A stretch of 64,000 bases of DNA from Pseudomonas sp. GM41(2012) (GCF_000282315.2 NZ_AKJN02000009.1:1-64000), one strand, 5' to 3'; shown: positions 33,568 to 43,713, counted from the stretch's first letter. Notes: generated by a model from the sequence alone, not told the origin. Numbers and translations: made by a program.

Positions 33568-35270
33568 TGGCCCGTCCAGTTCCGGCGATTGTCATTCTGG
33601 GCAATGGCAGCCTCGCGACCGCGCGTAAGATTGCGCAGTTATACCCTGGCGCATTGATCCATGGTCTGGCCGAACGGGTGGAAGGCGCGGACCGCGTCTA
33701 TCACGAATTCGGCGCCACCTTGCGTGAGTTCTATCAGCAGGACACGCCGATTATCGCCTTGTGTGCGGCCGGCATCGTGATCCGGACCCTGGCGCCGTTG
33801 CTGCTGGAAAAAGGCGCCGAGCCGCCGGTGCTGGCCGTGGCTGAAGACGGCAGCGCCGTGGTGCCGCTGCTCGGCGGCCTCGGTGGCGTGAACGTCATGG
33901 CGCGCGAGATTGCTGCCGGTCTCGAGGTCGCTGCGGCGATCACCACCAGTGGTGAATTGCGCTTCGGCACCTGCCTGCTCAATCCACCTAGCGGTTACGC
34001 CCTCGGCGATCTGGAACTGGGCAAGCGCTTCGTCTCGGATTTGCTCGCCGGCCAAAGTGTACGCGTCGAAGGGGCTGCGCCGTGGCTGGCGCAGGCGCAG
34101 TTGCCGCAAGATCCTCACGCGCAGCTGTCGATCCATGTCGGCCATGCTGAGCGTGCGCCAGCAGCCAATGAATTGATGATCTACCCGCGCAATGTGTTGG
34201 TGGCGGTGAGCGCTGAGGTCGCGGATCTGTCAGGCGCCATTCGTTCAGCCTTGCATCAGGCGAACATCGCCGTGCAATCGGTGGCGTGCCTGTTGGCCAG
34301 CGATCTGAACATGGCCAGCACGGCATTGCGCGAAGCGGCACTAGAACTGGGCGTGCCGCTGCGGTTTGCGTCGGTCAGCGGCGGCGTTAGCGAGTTGTCC
34401 CGCCACACCGTGCCGAGCGCTACCATCGTGTCAGCGGATACCAGCATTGCCATCGCGGTAGCCACTCAGCCGCTGGACGCTGCGCAGATCGGCCGTGCAC
34501 GCGGTCGTTTGGCGGTCATCGGTCTGGGCCCTGGCGCCGCCGAACTGATGGTGCCAGCGGTCAAGGCCGAACTGGCCAGGGCCACCGACGTACTCGGTTA
34601 CGAAACCTACGTGCGCATGGCCGGGCCGTTCCGCGAAGACCAAGTGCTGCATTGCACTGACAACCGCGAAGAGATGCAGCGTGCCCGCCACGCCTTCGAG
34701 CTGGCGGCGCAAGGCCGTTCGGTGATTGTGGTTTCATCCGGTGACCCCGGTGTGTTCGCCATGGCGGCGGCGGTGCTTGAAGCGTTGCATGAGTCGAGTG
34801 AGCCAAGCTGGCACAGCGTCGATCTGGAGATTCTCCCGGGTGTCTCCGCTTCGCTGGCGACCGCCGCGCAGGCCGGTGCGCCGTTGGGCCACGACTTCTG
34901 CGTGATGTCGCTGTCGGACAACCTCAAGCCTTGGGCGATCATCGAGAAGCGCCTGGACCTGGCCGCCGAAGCCGATCTGGCGCTGGCGTTCTACAACCCG
35001 ATCTCCCGTGCACGGCCGTGGCAACTGGGCCAGGCGCTGGAAATCGTCGGCCGGCATCGCACACCGGAAACAGTGGTGGTACTGGGTCGCGACATTGGCC
35101 GCCCTGGCCAGACGTTGCGGGTCACCACGCTCGGCGAACTGACCCCCGATCAGGTCGACATGCGCACCATGGTGCTGATCGGTTCTTCCACCACCTGCGT
35201 GTTCCCTCGTGCCGAGGGTGGCGAGTGGGTGTATACGCCTCGTTGGTATGGCATCAAGCCTGCTTCCTGA
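33567..35270 (+). CDS. cobJ: Fused CbiG-like / precorrin-3B C17-methyltransferase
   Basis: A 567-aa fusion. Residues 1-~310 resemble CbiG/CobE: FYQQDTPIIALCAAGIVIRTLAPLL, then VPLLGGLGGVNVMAREIA and the C-terminal CbiG part IYPRNVLVAVSAEV. Residues ~314-567 are the ring-contracting methyltransferase CobJ: LAVIGLGPGAAELMVPAV, VIVVSSGDPGVFAMAAAV and ALAFYNPISRARPWQL. The start MARPVPAIVILGNGS at 33567 overlaps the cobI stop (TGATGG). CobJ contracts the macrocycle after CobG action. CbiG opens a lactone in the anaerobic route; its use here is unclear. A terminator follows seven bases after the stop. Confidence 0.93.
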   Translation: MARPVPAIVILGNGSLATARKIAQLYPGALIHGLAERVEGADRVYHEFGATLREFYQQDTPIIALCAAGIVIRTLAPLLLEKGAEPPVLAVAEDGSAVVPLLGGLGGVNVMAREIAAGLEVAAAITTSGELRFGTCLLNPPSGYALGDLELGKRFVSDLLAGQSVRVEGAAPWLAQAQLPQDPHAQLSIHVGHAERAPAANELMIYPRNVLVAVSAEVADLSGAIRSALHQANIAVQSVACLLASDLNMASTALREAALELGVPLRFASVSGGVSELSRHTVPSATIVSADTSIAIAVATQPLDAAQIGRARGRLAVIGLGPGAAELMVPAVKAELARATDVLGYETYVRMAGPFREDQVLHCTDNREEMQRARHAFELAAQGRSVIVVSSGDPGVFAMAAAVLEALHESSEPSWHSVDLEILPGVSASLATAAQAGAPLGHDFCVMSLSDNLKPWAIIEKRLDLAAEADLALAFYNPISRARPWQLGQALEIVGRHRTPETVVVLGRDIGRPGQTLRVTTLGELTPDQVDMRTMVLIGSSTTCVFPRAEGGEWVYTPRWYGIKPAS

Positions 35271-35276
35271 ACCACA

Positions 35277-35299
35277 GCGGCCCCGCGTGGGCCGCTTTT
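35277..35299 (+). terminator. Rho-independent terminator of the cobGHIJ operon
   Basis: The 7-bp GC stem GCGGCCC/GGGCCGC with loop CGCGT is followed by TTTTC. It starts seven bases after the cobJ stop. Confidence 0.88.
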
Positions 35300-35776
35300 C
35301 ACTTATTACATCCTGTCTGCTGGTCGGCACTTTCACTTGGCGTTGATGCGTCATTTATTTCACCAGTCGTTGTGGGATTTATGATCCTCGTCACGAAGAA
35401 TTAATACTGTTTTCTGTCGCCGCTTTCTTTCTTTATTCAGTGCATTTTTTGTAGTCGAAAACTTCGGCGTTACGCATGAGTCACAGCGCCGCCTGTTTGC
35501 TGTTGGTTTCAGAGATTTTGTTTGTCTAAGTGCGGTTATTTAAGTCGGCAATATAAGGTTTTATATTTTTAAAATTTGATTGTATTGAAATTAATTGAAT
35601 TTCTTCTGGTTTGAAGTGCCCGCTTTTACGATTTAGCTTTATCTCGTGTGAAGTAGTTGCTTCGCGTATTTATCTGGTCTCGTTCAAAAATACGAAAGAG
35701 CTGACGTTGTCGTCGAGCGGTATTTGCGCGTCTGACTTTTAGAATTTAATTGCATGTATTGAAGTTGGAGAGTGTC
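35300..35776. other. AT-rich gene-free leader before the GT44 toxin
   Basis: This stretch of about 480 bases holds no convincing gene. It is much richer in A and T than the rest of the window, especially 35510-35600, where runs such as TATTTTTAAAATTTGATT occur. The low GC continues into the first codons of the toxin. Such DNA is a usual target of MvaT/H-NS-type silencers and suggests foreign origin. The toxin promoter must be here but cannot be fixed by eye. Confidence 0.7.
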
Positions 35777-38700
35777 TTGTCTAAAAGTCATCAGGATGTT
35801 CCGTATGTCGGTGAATATGTAAAATTCGCAAAACTTTTTAATCTTAAAGATCTTGAGCAAGCGTTAATTTCGTACAAGGGTAACCCTGAATACGACGCCA
35901 TCTTCAGGTATTACTCAGGTTGCATCGACTTGCTCGATTCGCCCAGGATGCTGGAGCCACTGAACCTGTTGAAGCAAGCTTTGGCCTCTTTAGTAGGGCC
36001 TGTGGGTCGACCACGACGAACGACTGAGTCGCTTCCGACCCCGCGCCCTACCCCCGATGTGGCAGACATCTACGAACGGCTCGAAGGTTTCGAGGCTCGT
36101 TTGTCGAACGGTGCGCAGCAGTTGCAAGCGCCCAAAACCAACGTTCCTGACAATTTGCACTTCGTCTGGCTCGGCGGTGGTATCGGCGATATCCAGCGCG
36201 ACTACATCAATATCTGGAAACAGACACTGGCTGGGCAGGGTTACACCCTCAAACTCTGGTACGACAGCGACGCATTGCTGGCCTACGAAACCAATCGGAT
36301 TATTGTCGAGGCGGCCAAGGCTGACGCCATGATTAATGGCGGGCAGGCCAGTAGCACCGCTATTGAATTGGGCGACAAGTATGAAGAGCGGGTCATCGCT
36401 CTCAAGCAGCAGATGTTTGCGCACATTAATAAAGAGGTAAAGAACGGTGGGAGCGCCGACAACGCCAGAATCGATCTGTTGGTCAGAGCCTACAGTCAAG
36501 ATGAAGGACGGTTGCAAGTACTCAGGGGAAAAAACCGCCAGAGTTTGTTGTCGTTGGGTGAGGGCGCTATTGTTCTTCGCGATCTCGCCAACAAGGCGAT
36601 ACCGTTGTATTTGCAGGACATCTACGAGCGAGAAATCAGCTTGCGTGGCAACTTTGCTGCCGCCTCCGATATTGTCCGCGTCGAGGCACTGTTCGCTGAC
36701 GGTGGCAGTTATGCAGATGTGGATAACCTGCCGCCACTGTTAGAAAACCTGGGCGGGGTGGATATCAGTCGGTTTGGCTCGGATGCACGCCAGGGTGTTT
36801 TGCAGTTGATACTTGACCACAGTCCTGAATGGATGCCGGGGCGGCAGTTTACACGCAGCAAGTACACAAACTATTTCGAGGCAATTCCCCTGGAGTACCG
36901 TAAGGCGCTGGAGAATTTTGCCAAGAGCAGCCCTGATATCAGCAGTGTTTTCCGGCGCCCGGTAGAGCGTCAGGTGCGCCCGGGTGGGCTGCGTGCCGTC
37001 GCCGAACGAAGCTCGTTGAATAACGCCTTCATGATGGCTCATCCCGGGGCGGCAATGCTCAAGGCTGTTCTTGACCGTTTCAGGTTTAACTATGAGGTGG
37101 TTGATGCCACCGGCCGGTTAGCCATTGAAGGAAAGATTGCGCTTATCGACGCTCAGGCAGTCATTCAGGTTGCCAAGAAAGTGGTTGAGAAAAAGTTCGG
37201 ACGCTTGAATGAACTGCCGAGTGAGGAAGAATTAGCGATTAATTTATTGATGGAAGCTGCCGCTACTTACTACAGCGACGGTATCCGTCCACAGAGTGAA
37301 GTGACCATTTATCTGACCGGGCCTGCTGCGATTCGCGATGGGCTGAGGGATTACGAGAAGATGCATTTCACCCCACAGGGCGCTGAAGCTTCGAGAGCTG
37401 AAGTCGCCATACCCGCCATCGACACTGTCAACCGGGCGACCGAGGAGGAACAGGACCATTCCTGGAAGGAGAGCGAGAGCAACACGGCTCAATGGCTGAA
37501 TAGAGAAAAGCAGCATTGGGAGGCCGGGCAGTTCAAAACCCGCTATGCCGGCGATGTCACACAACTGCTCAAGTACCAGAGCATTGATTTCGAAGAAGGC
37601 TGGCCGGTGATCGAAGGTCGTCATGTGTTGATCACCGATCTGTTGCAGCAACTGGCCGATGATCTCGGTGAGCCATTTCGCCAGGCGATGAGTCAGCGCC
37701 ACAACGGCAGCGTGACGTTTGAAAAACCATTGTCCCTGAGCTTCGATGACCGGCAAGCGATCATCGCTCAGGATGCCAGCATCCGCCCCCCGGCTCCACT
37801 CACGGACGCGACGACACAAGACCTGTCAATGGATGAACTGCTGATCCAGGTCGCCAAAGACCCAGTTCTCACCGTAAAGCTGAACCCGTTGCAACGTCTA
37901 GTGCTGGGTGGGCTATTGGGGGTCAATACTCTGGATCACCAGCATTTTGGTGCCGCCAGTGCAACGCTTGAAAACCTTGCCAACACGATGTCGGAGTTGG
38001 GGGTCATCCACCGTTACGGAGCCATTGAGCGGGAACTGTTCAAGCAAAGTCATCCGGCTTTCCTTGCCGGGTTGAAGGGGGCTGCCAATCCGTCCGTGGC
38101 CTCGTCTGACACCAGTGTCGATCTCAAGAAACAGGCACTCGAACGTCCGCTGACCCTGCGGGAGTGGGGACGGTTGGTCGCCAGAATTCAGCAGATAGCG
38201 GAACACGAGTACCGCGACCGGGTCCTCGAACGAATCGGTGAAGTGCTGGAGAGCTTCAAGGACAACAGTTTCAAAGTGGCGCCACAGGACTTGTTGCTCA
38301 AAGGCGCGGGCGACCGGGTTGCCGGACGCTGTTACCCACTGGCGCTGGCTATGGCGGCGGCGCTCCACAAAGGCAACACGGCGGCAAACATCTTGAGGGA
38401 ACGCTTTTATCTGGCCGTCGCCGACTCTGAGCACGCGGACTCAAAGGGGTTTGTCAGCATGATCGAGGAGCTGCGTGACGCGCCTGTCAATGACATAGGC
38501 AAGCCACTGAGTCGCTCTGATCTGGCGCAGGTCGTAGCGATACTGGAAAAAAGAACGGCCAGTACGACCGTAATGCTCAATTCGGAAAACCACTCGATGC
38601 TAGTGGCGAAAATTTTTGAAGGCGAGCACAGCAATTACCTGTTCTACGACCCGAATTTAGGGACCTGCGAGATTGTTACGTCGTTGGCGTTCAGTGAAGC

Positions 38701-41700
38701 ATTGGCGGACTTTTTCCTGCGCAAAAAAATGGCCATGCATTACGCAGCCTTTGGCGATGCGCAACGGCCGACCTTTGATCTGATCGAGCTCGATGGTGCA
38801 AAACTGAACAAGGTAGTACTTGCCTCCGGTACTGAGGTTTCAAGCCTTTCGGAGCCAGGCGCGTTGCCGGAGCAAACGGTGCCGCAGGTAAGACAACGGC
38901 TGGCCAGTGCTCGGGGACAGTCGCTGGTCAACAATGCGGCGTTGGGCAGTTCATTGCTGGAACTGGATGCGCATTGGTGGGGTGGGCAGATCGCGCAAGC
39001 GACACGGCAGTTGCAGGAGCAACACGGGCTGGCGTCGGATTCTGTTGCGTTGTTCGAGACCCTGGAGATAACCCCGACAGGGGAATACGCAATCAGTCTG
39101 GTCAACGCCGATGCCGGGCAGACCATTGTGCGTGTCACCACCAGCGATCACCGGTTCCTGAGAATTAAAAACTTCCTCTCCGAAACCTTCCATTCATTGG
39201 CCGCTCGCCCGCGTGCACCGGTCAATTCGATTGATCCGACGGACGCCGGCAGCGTTCATACGCTCAATGCCGGGTTCACCGTACAAGCCTTGATGAACGC
39301 ACTGCGTCATCACGAAGGGGCGGCCAGCGGTGGTGACAAAGCCCTGACCACCGCCATTCGCCTGCATGCCTACGTGAACTATGCCCAGCTGGCCCATGGC
39401 AACATAGTGGATGTGTTCGGCGTAGTGAACCTGGTGCGTCAGGCACTGGACGATGAAAAACTGATCGCCCGCACCAGCGCACCGTTGGTGCAAAAGGCCT
39501 TGGGGCATATCGCCAATGAAGGCGTCGGTACTGTGCTGGGGCTGGTGAATGTCGGGTTTGATATTTATCAGCTAAGCCACGCCACCAATGAGATTGAAAA
39601 GGCGCAGTTCGGGACGCAGTTGGCCTTCGACTCCGCGAGTGCGGTGTTGGGCGCCGCGGGACTGGGGGCCGCCCTGGCTGGCGCGGGTACGGTGGCCGCG
39701 GTGCTGGGGGGCGCCGGGGTGATTCTTGGCGGGTTGGCAGTGGGCGTTACGGCACTGGCCGAAGGCTTTGCGACCATTGCGGAGGAAGCCAAGGAGGTCG
39801 CGTTGTTTTTTGACGGGCTGGAAAAGGCGTATTTACAAGGCGGCTATCACCTGGACAGGGCGTCGAATGCCTGGATTACGCATCCCTTGCTGGTGTTTGC
39901 CGATCTGGATTTGCGCGCATCCACCGTCCATTTCGACAGCCCGAAACTGTTCCCGCTTCGGAACCATTTCGGGGTGCCGGATTTCGATGTGGATTACAAC
40001 CGCGCCACCGATATTCGCCAGGGCCTTGGGTTGCCGGACTCGGCGCGTTTCTCACCGCAGGCCGGGCAGACGATCGTGCTGCCTTGCACACCCAAGACCT
40101 GGTACGGCTACGGCTACAAGTTGCTGCCGTTTGTCACGTATCGTCATGCCAATGGGTTCGACACGGCACGTCGACTGGAGAAAAAGAACGAACAGGGGGA
40201 ATGGCAGTTTCTGTTTTCGTTCTATTCGTTTCCCGGCGAGTACGTGGTCAACCGGCTGAACCCGGTCTACCAGCCAACGGTATTCAATGTTCGTCTCGAT
40301 AACGTCGAACGTTCACTGGCAGTACCTGCGCTACCGAAGATGTGGCACGGGCTGGTGTCCTACCGGTTAGAAGGCGCAGGAGCTCAATGTTTCGTGCTGC
40401 TCAATCCCGGGGTTAGCCTCGAACTCGCCGCCCCCGGTCACATTGCTATGCAATGGGTGCTGCTGACGCCATGGCTGGCGGAGACGGACATCCGGATAGA
40501 AGCCGGAGGGCGCCTTGTCTCGGGGACATTGGATGTGACATTCAGTGGCACTGGCGTTCACCATGTGTTGCTCAAGCTGTCGAATAACAAAATCGTGCTC
40601 GTTGATCTTGTTGCCCGCCAGTTTGAAGTGGTCGAAGAAGAGGCCAGTCCTGCCCTCGGGGAACAAGCGTTGCTGGATCACTTCAAGACACTGACCCATG
40701 AACATCGCCTGGCCACGTCTTACACCCCTGTTCGCAATTTCGTGGTGCCGTTCGAAAAACCGGACGAGCCCAGGACGGTCACCGCGTATTACGACTCGGC
40801 TCAGGATCGTTTTCTATACATCCGCGACCCACAGGTGCTGTTGGCCGATGAGGCCGTACTGGGGGCGGTGGTGGAGGGTTCGGCTTACTTCTATCACCCC
40901 GATGATTTCTATGTCTGGCAGGTCGATGCGATCACCGGAACCCTGATTCAGCGCTATCGTTTGCTGATGAGAGATGGCGTGGCGATTGTCCACTTTGAGG
41001 TTGTGACCAATGGTGGCATTCAGATCGTGCAGCAGCTCCCTGGAAAGGATGGCCAGCGCGATGAGCTGACCTATGTGATCCATGACCGGGCCGTGATGCT
41101 CAGTTCGATCACCTGCGGTCAGGATCCTGCGCTGCGGACGCTTTTGAAGGCTGACACGCTGACGGACTGGAAGCAGGTCCTGGGCTACTATCACTTGCCG
41201 GCAGAGTCCTCCAATACTGTGAGCTGGCGTCCCGGTGCACTGGTTTCGATTTGTTGGCAGATCGATGCCGAGTTGCGGGATCTGGTCTGGGTGCGCAGCA
41301 GTGACGGGTTGATTATTCGAGCGCCAACCAGGCGTCACCGTTCGCGGGGATGGGCAGACTCGATCAAGGCCTTGAATGATCTTGTGCTCATTGCTCCCGC
41401 CGGTGTCGAGGGCGAAGTGTTCATTACCTACGACAAACTTCACCAACGCCTCATGTGTCAGCAAAGGTCGATGGTGGGGGGGCGCGCACAATGGTCGTCC
41501 AGCGACATCTCTCCCCCTGGGCTGAAAAATGTTATCGCCGTTGAGCAGGACTATCTCGTCCTGACCGATTCCGGTCTGTTCTTTGACATTAAGCCGGACG
41601 GGCATCTGAGACTCGGCGGGCTGACCGAGCACTGGCTCAAGGAAAAAACCCAATGGTGGTTGGTGCTGGAAACGGTTGCATTGCAATACCCGGTGCCGAG

Positions 41701-42865
41701 TTTTGCCATCCTGGGTTTGACCGGTTTCAAAGGAGATGCCTTGTGCGCCTGGTACTTGGGGAGACGGCTGCTGCTCGCTGAAATGGGGCACGGCAAGGAA
41801 GTACGGTTGCTGAGTATTACTCCAGACAATCAGGCCACCTGGCTGTTCGATCTTTCAACCGGCAAGATTGTCCGTCAAGGTTTTATCAATCCAGACCATT
41901 TGAGCACGGCATTGGCCGACGGAACGAAACTGCTACTGGCTGAGGCATTGCCAGCCCCGACGCAGGAATGGGCGAGCTGGACCTTCAGCGACGTAACAGT
42001 GGAAGGCTCTGGCCTGAGGGCCACGACGCTTGACGGTGTGGAGCTGGATTTACAGTACAAAGAACCGGTGCGGATTACGGGCGTTAACCGCCATTGGGTC
42101 GCGGCACTGGAAGGTGAGTTGAGTGAGGGGCTGGCGGCGCTGGCGGCGCTGGCGAACGAACATCGATGCGCCGATTTTCTGTCCGTCGAAGACCCTGACT
42201 ACCAACAATGGTACGTGGTCCGGACCGGACGGTTGCTGCGCATTCCGAAGATCGCCATTGCTGCGCCATTCACGCTCGTCGGCACCCAGCACCAAACCAA
42301 TGTGATGATGCATGACAGCAGGGATGGTTTTTTGCACACCTACCCGCAAAACAACAGGGTCGGGCCGCTCGACTATGTCCAGCGAAACGCCGAAGTACTG
42401 GTGATCGAGGGGGCGAAAACGCATACGGACCTGCTCCCGTTGATTGCCGATGATGTCAGCATCCTGGTGCTCAAACTGGGTCAAGGCTCAACGACCTGTC
42501 GGCTTACCAGAGCCGCGTGGTTGAAACTTGAATCGGTCATTGTCGATTGCCGGCATTCGCTCGACCGCGCGCCCTCGGTTCCGGGAAAACTGATCTGGGA
42601 TATCGTGGTTGCGGATCAGTTGTGGGCGAGCCGGGTCGATGAGCACTTGGTGATTGTGGATACGGACAGCGGACACAGTTTGATCTTTCGCGACGTGTTC
42701 TCGGCCGATGTCGTTTTGCAACGGAACGTATTTCTGACGATGAGCGGCTATCAGTCCTTCGCGGTGTCAACACTGGTGAGTGCCCTGGCCCGGAAGGGCA
42801 GCACGAGCAGTGTGTTACTCAAAGGCATTTTGCCCAGCGCAATAGTTGAAAAAACAGAAGGTTGA
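35777..42865 (+). CDS. Large TcdA/TcdB-like toxin: GT44 glycosyltransferase, Cys protease-like module, pore region
   Basis: A 2362-aa protein. The TTG at 35777 is preferred because GGAG lies six bases before it; an in-frame TTG at 35750 is also open. Residues ~120-500 are a clostridial-toxin-type glycosyltransferase: FVWLGGG with W131, the block NFAAASDIVRVEALFADGG, and the DXD metal site D314-V-D316. Residues ~845-960 look like a papain-like C58/YopT-type protease with C852 (GRCYPLALAM), H939 (NSENHSMLV) and D958 (YDPNLG). Residues ~1250-1340 hold glycine-rich hydrophobic helices like the TcdA/TcdB pore segment. The last ~1000 residues are beta-rich and not recognised. LifA/Efa1-type toxins also pair GT44 with a C58 module. 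It would enter host cells and modify GTPases, by analogy. Confidence 0.85.
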   Translation: MSKSHQDVPYVGEYVKFAKLFNLKDLEQALISYKGNPEYDAIFRYYSGCIDLLDSPRMLEPLNLLKQALASLVGPVGRPRRTTESLPTPRPTPDVADIYERLEGFEARLSNGAQQLQAPKTNVPDNLHFVWLGGGIGDIQRDYINIWKQTLAGQGYTLKLWYDSDALLAYETNRIIVEAAKADAMINGGQASSTAIELGDKYEERVIALKQQMFAHINKEVKNGGSADNARIDLLVRAYSQDEGRLQVLRGKNRQSLLSLGEGAIVLRDLANKAIPLYLQDIYEREISLRGNFAAASDIVRVEALFADGGSYADVDNLPPLLENLGGVDISRFGSDARQGVLQLILDHSPEWMPGRQFTRSKYTNYFEAIPLEYRKALENFAKSSPDISSVFRRPVERQVRPGGLRAVAERSSLNNAFMMAHPGAAMLKAVLDRFRFNYEVVDATGRLAIEGKIALIDAQAVIQVAKKVVEKKFGRLNELPSEEELAINLLMEAAATYYSDGIRPQSEVTIYLTGPAAIRDGLRDYEKMHFTPQGAEASRAEVAIPAIDTVNRATEEEQDHSWKESESNTAQWLNREKQHWEAGQFKTRYAGDVTQLLKYQSIDFEEGWPVIEGRHVLITDLLQQLADDLGEPFRQAMSQRHNGSVTFEKPLSLSFDDRQAIIAQDASIRPPAPLTDATTQDLSMDELLIQVAKDPVLTVKLNPLQRLVLGGLLGVNTLDHQHFGAASATLENLANTMSELGVIHRYGAIERELFKQSHPAFLAGLKGAANPSVASSDTSVDLKKQALERPLTLREWGRLVARIQQIAEHEYRDRVLERIGEVLESFKDNSFKVAPQDLLLKGAGDRVAGRCYPLALAMAAALHKGNTAANILRERFYLAVADSEHADSKGFVSMIEELRDAPVNDIGKPLSRSDLAQVVAILEKRTASTTVMLNSENHSMLVAKIFEGEHSNYLFYDPNLGTCEIVTSLAFSEALADFFLRKKMAMHYAAFGDAQRPTFDLIELDGAKLNKVVLASGTEVSSLSEPGALPEQTVPQVRQRLASARGQSLVNNAALGSSLLELDAHWWGGQIAQATRQLQEQHGLASDSVALFETLEITPTGEYAISLVNADAGQTIVRVTTSDHRFLRIKNFLSETFHSLAARPRAPVNSIDPTDAGSVHTLNAGFTVQALMNALRHHEGAASGGDKALTTAIRLHAYVNYAQLAHGNIVDVFGVVNLVRQALDDEKLIARTSAPLVQKALGHIANEGVGTVLGLVNVGFDIYQLSHATNEIEKAQFGTQLAFDSASAVLGAAGLGAALAGAGTVAAVLGGAGVILGGLAVGVTALAEGFATIAEEAKEVALFFDGLEKAYLQGGYHLDRASNAWITHPLLVFADLDLRASTVHFDSPKLFPLRNHFGVPDFDVDYNRATDIRQGLGLPDSARFSPQAGQTIVLPCTPKTWYGYGYKLLPFVTYRHANGFDTARRLEKKNEQGEWQFLFSFYSFPGEYVVNRLNPVYQPTVFNVRLDNVERSLAVPALPKMWHGLVSYRLEGAGAQCFVLLNPGVSLELAAPGHIAMQWVLLTPWLAETDIRIEAGGRLVSGTLDVTFSGTGVHHVLLKLSNNKIVLVDLVARQFEVVEEEASPALGEQALLDHFKTLTHEHRLATSYTPVRNFVVPFEKPDEPRTVTAYYDSAQDRFLYIRDPQVLLADEAVLGAVVEGSAYFYHPDDFYVWQVDAITGTLIQRYRLLMRDGVAIVHFEVVTNGGIQIVQQLPGKDGQRDELTYVIHDRAVMLSSITCGQDPALRTLLKADTLTDWKQVLGYYHLPAESSNTVSWRPGALVSICWQIDAELRDLVWVRSSDGLIIRAPTRRHRSRGWADSIKALNDLVLIAPAGVEGEVFITYDKLHQRLMCQQRSMVGGRAQWSSSDISPPGLKNVIAVEQDYLVLTDSGLFFDIKPDGHLRLGGLTEHWLKEKTQWWLVLETVALQYPVPSFAILGLTGFKGDALCAWYLGRRLLLAEMGHGKEVRLLSITPDNQATWLFDLSTGKIVRQGFINPDHLSTALADGTKLLLAEALPAPTQEWASWTFSDVTVEGSGLRATTLDGVELDLQYKEPVRITGVNRHWVAALEGELSEGLAALAALANEHRCADFLSVEDPDYQQWYVVRTGRLLRIPKIAIAAPFTLVGTQHQTNVMMHDSRDGFLHTYPQNNRVGPLDYVQRNAEVLVIEGAKTHTDLLPLIADDVSILVLKLGQGSTTCRLTRAAWLKLESVIVDCRHSLDRAPSVPGKLIWDIVVADQLWASRVDEHLVIVDTDSGHSLIFRDVFSADVVLQRNVFLTMSGYQSFAVSTLVSALARKGSTSSVLLKGILPSAIVEKTEG

Positions 42866-42875
42866 GTTCTGACAG

Positions 42876-42911
42876 CCACTGACACATTGAACCTGTTTGA
42901 TGTGTCAGTGG
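42876..42911. repeat. Perfect 12-bp inverted repeat after the toxin gene
   Basis: CCACTGACACAT and ATGTGTCAGTGG flank a 12-base loop eleven bases after the toxin stop. There is no T-run. It may be an RNA-stabilising hairpin or a protein site. Confidence 0.7.
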
Positions 42912-42968
42912 GTGCGCCTGGTATCTCGAAGGTCGACTGCTATTGGCTAATCCCAGCGTTCGGCGTCG

Positions 42969-43004
42969 CCCCTTCACATGTTGAAACGTGTGAAGGGGTT
43001 TTTT
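42969..43004 (+). terminator. Rho-independent terminator of the toxin gene
   Basis: CCCCTTCACATG and CGTGTGAAGGGG form a stem of about 11 pairs with a short loop, followed by six T. It stops the toxin transcript just before the convergent 216-aa gene. No A-run lies on the left, so it is not expected to act on the minus strand. Confidence 0.88.
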
Positions 43005-43020
43005 ATGTGTGCGAGGCGGT

Positions 43021-43671
43021 TTATGGCCTTGCCTTCCTCAAGGTAAATCGCTTCATGACTTGTTCACGGAGCTTGGTCTCCATAAGCGGTCTTTTTGTGT
43101 CGAGTATGGCTCTGTTCAATTTGAGAAAGGCACTGCGTTGAATGAGGTTTGCCGATTGATTTTCCCAGGACCAAAACAAGAAGCCGCTCTTCGTTGTACT
43201 GGCGACCAACTCGAGGTTGAAAACGGCTATATGGAGATTTCTACTTGAGTCATAACAGGCAGGAAGCACTTGGAATCGACGTCCTTTAAGGCTCTCGTCG
43301 TCCAATGAACGCACGGCGTCAGCGTCGTGTTGCAAGGCGTCGAGGGTGTCAATCATGGCGTTTGCTTGCCGGGAGTCGCTCAGGGCTTGCGCTTTGCGCA
43401 CCAGAAAATCGGCAACGTTGCCAGGAACATCAAAACGTGTTCGTGTCGTAATGGCTCCTTCATGGAGCGACCAGCCGAGAAACATGAGTGTGCGAACATA
43501 TTCCTCCAGCCAGTATTGTGAGTTGGCAAAACGATTATGGGCGAGGTCGGCAGACCGTGTGGCAATGTGCGTACAGTTGGTTAAGTCGTCAAAGTCTTGC
43601 AGAGTAAGCTCGCCGACACTTGAAATTAGATTGGGGCCCGTCACCACACCGGACGGTAGCGTATTGCTCAT
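43021..43671 (-). CDS. Unknown protein, paralogue A of the toxin-linked pair
   Basis: A 216-aa protein I do not recognise. The ATG at 43671 (MSNTLPSGVVTGPNLIS) follows AGGAG at seven bases; the open frame extends upstream without support. There is no signal peptide or clear membrane helix. Its body aligns with paralogue B: LTLQDFDDLTN with ITLENMAIIEN; YWLEEYVRTLMFLGW with WYLAFLKCMDEAGC; FQVLPACYDSSRNLHIAVFN with LAVMPCDQLANGIIVTSLV; and FLFWSWENQSANLIQRSAFLKLN with IFFNWRTSGRDIFRGSAFITFN. It is convergent with the GT44 toxin. Toxin partner, immunity or regulator are all open. Confidence 0.65.
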   Translation of the reverse strand: MSNTLPSGVVTGPNLISSVGELTLQDFDDLTNCTHIATRSADLAHNRFANSQYWLEEYVRTLMFLGWSLHEGAITTRTRFDVPGNVADFLVRKAQALSDSRQANAMIDTLDALQHDADAVRSLDDESLKGRRFQVLPACYDSSRNLHIAVFNLELVASTTKSGFLFWSWENQSANLIQRSAFLKLNRAILDTKRPLMETKLREQVMKRFTLRKARP

Positions 43672-43713
43672 AAGTAACTCCTGATAAAAGAAATAATGAT
43701 ACATAGCGAGGGT

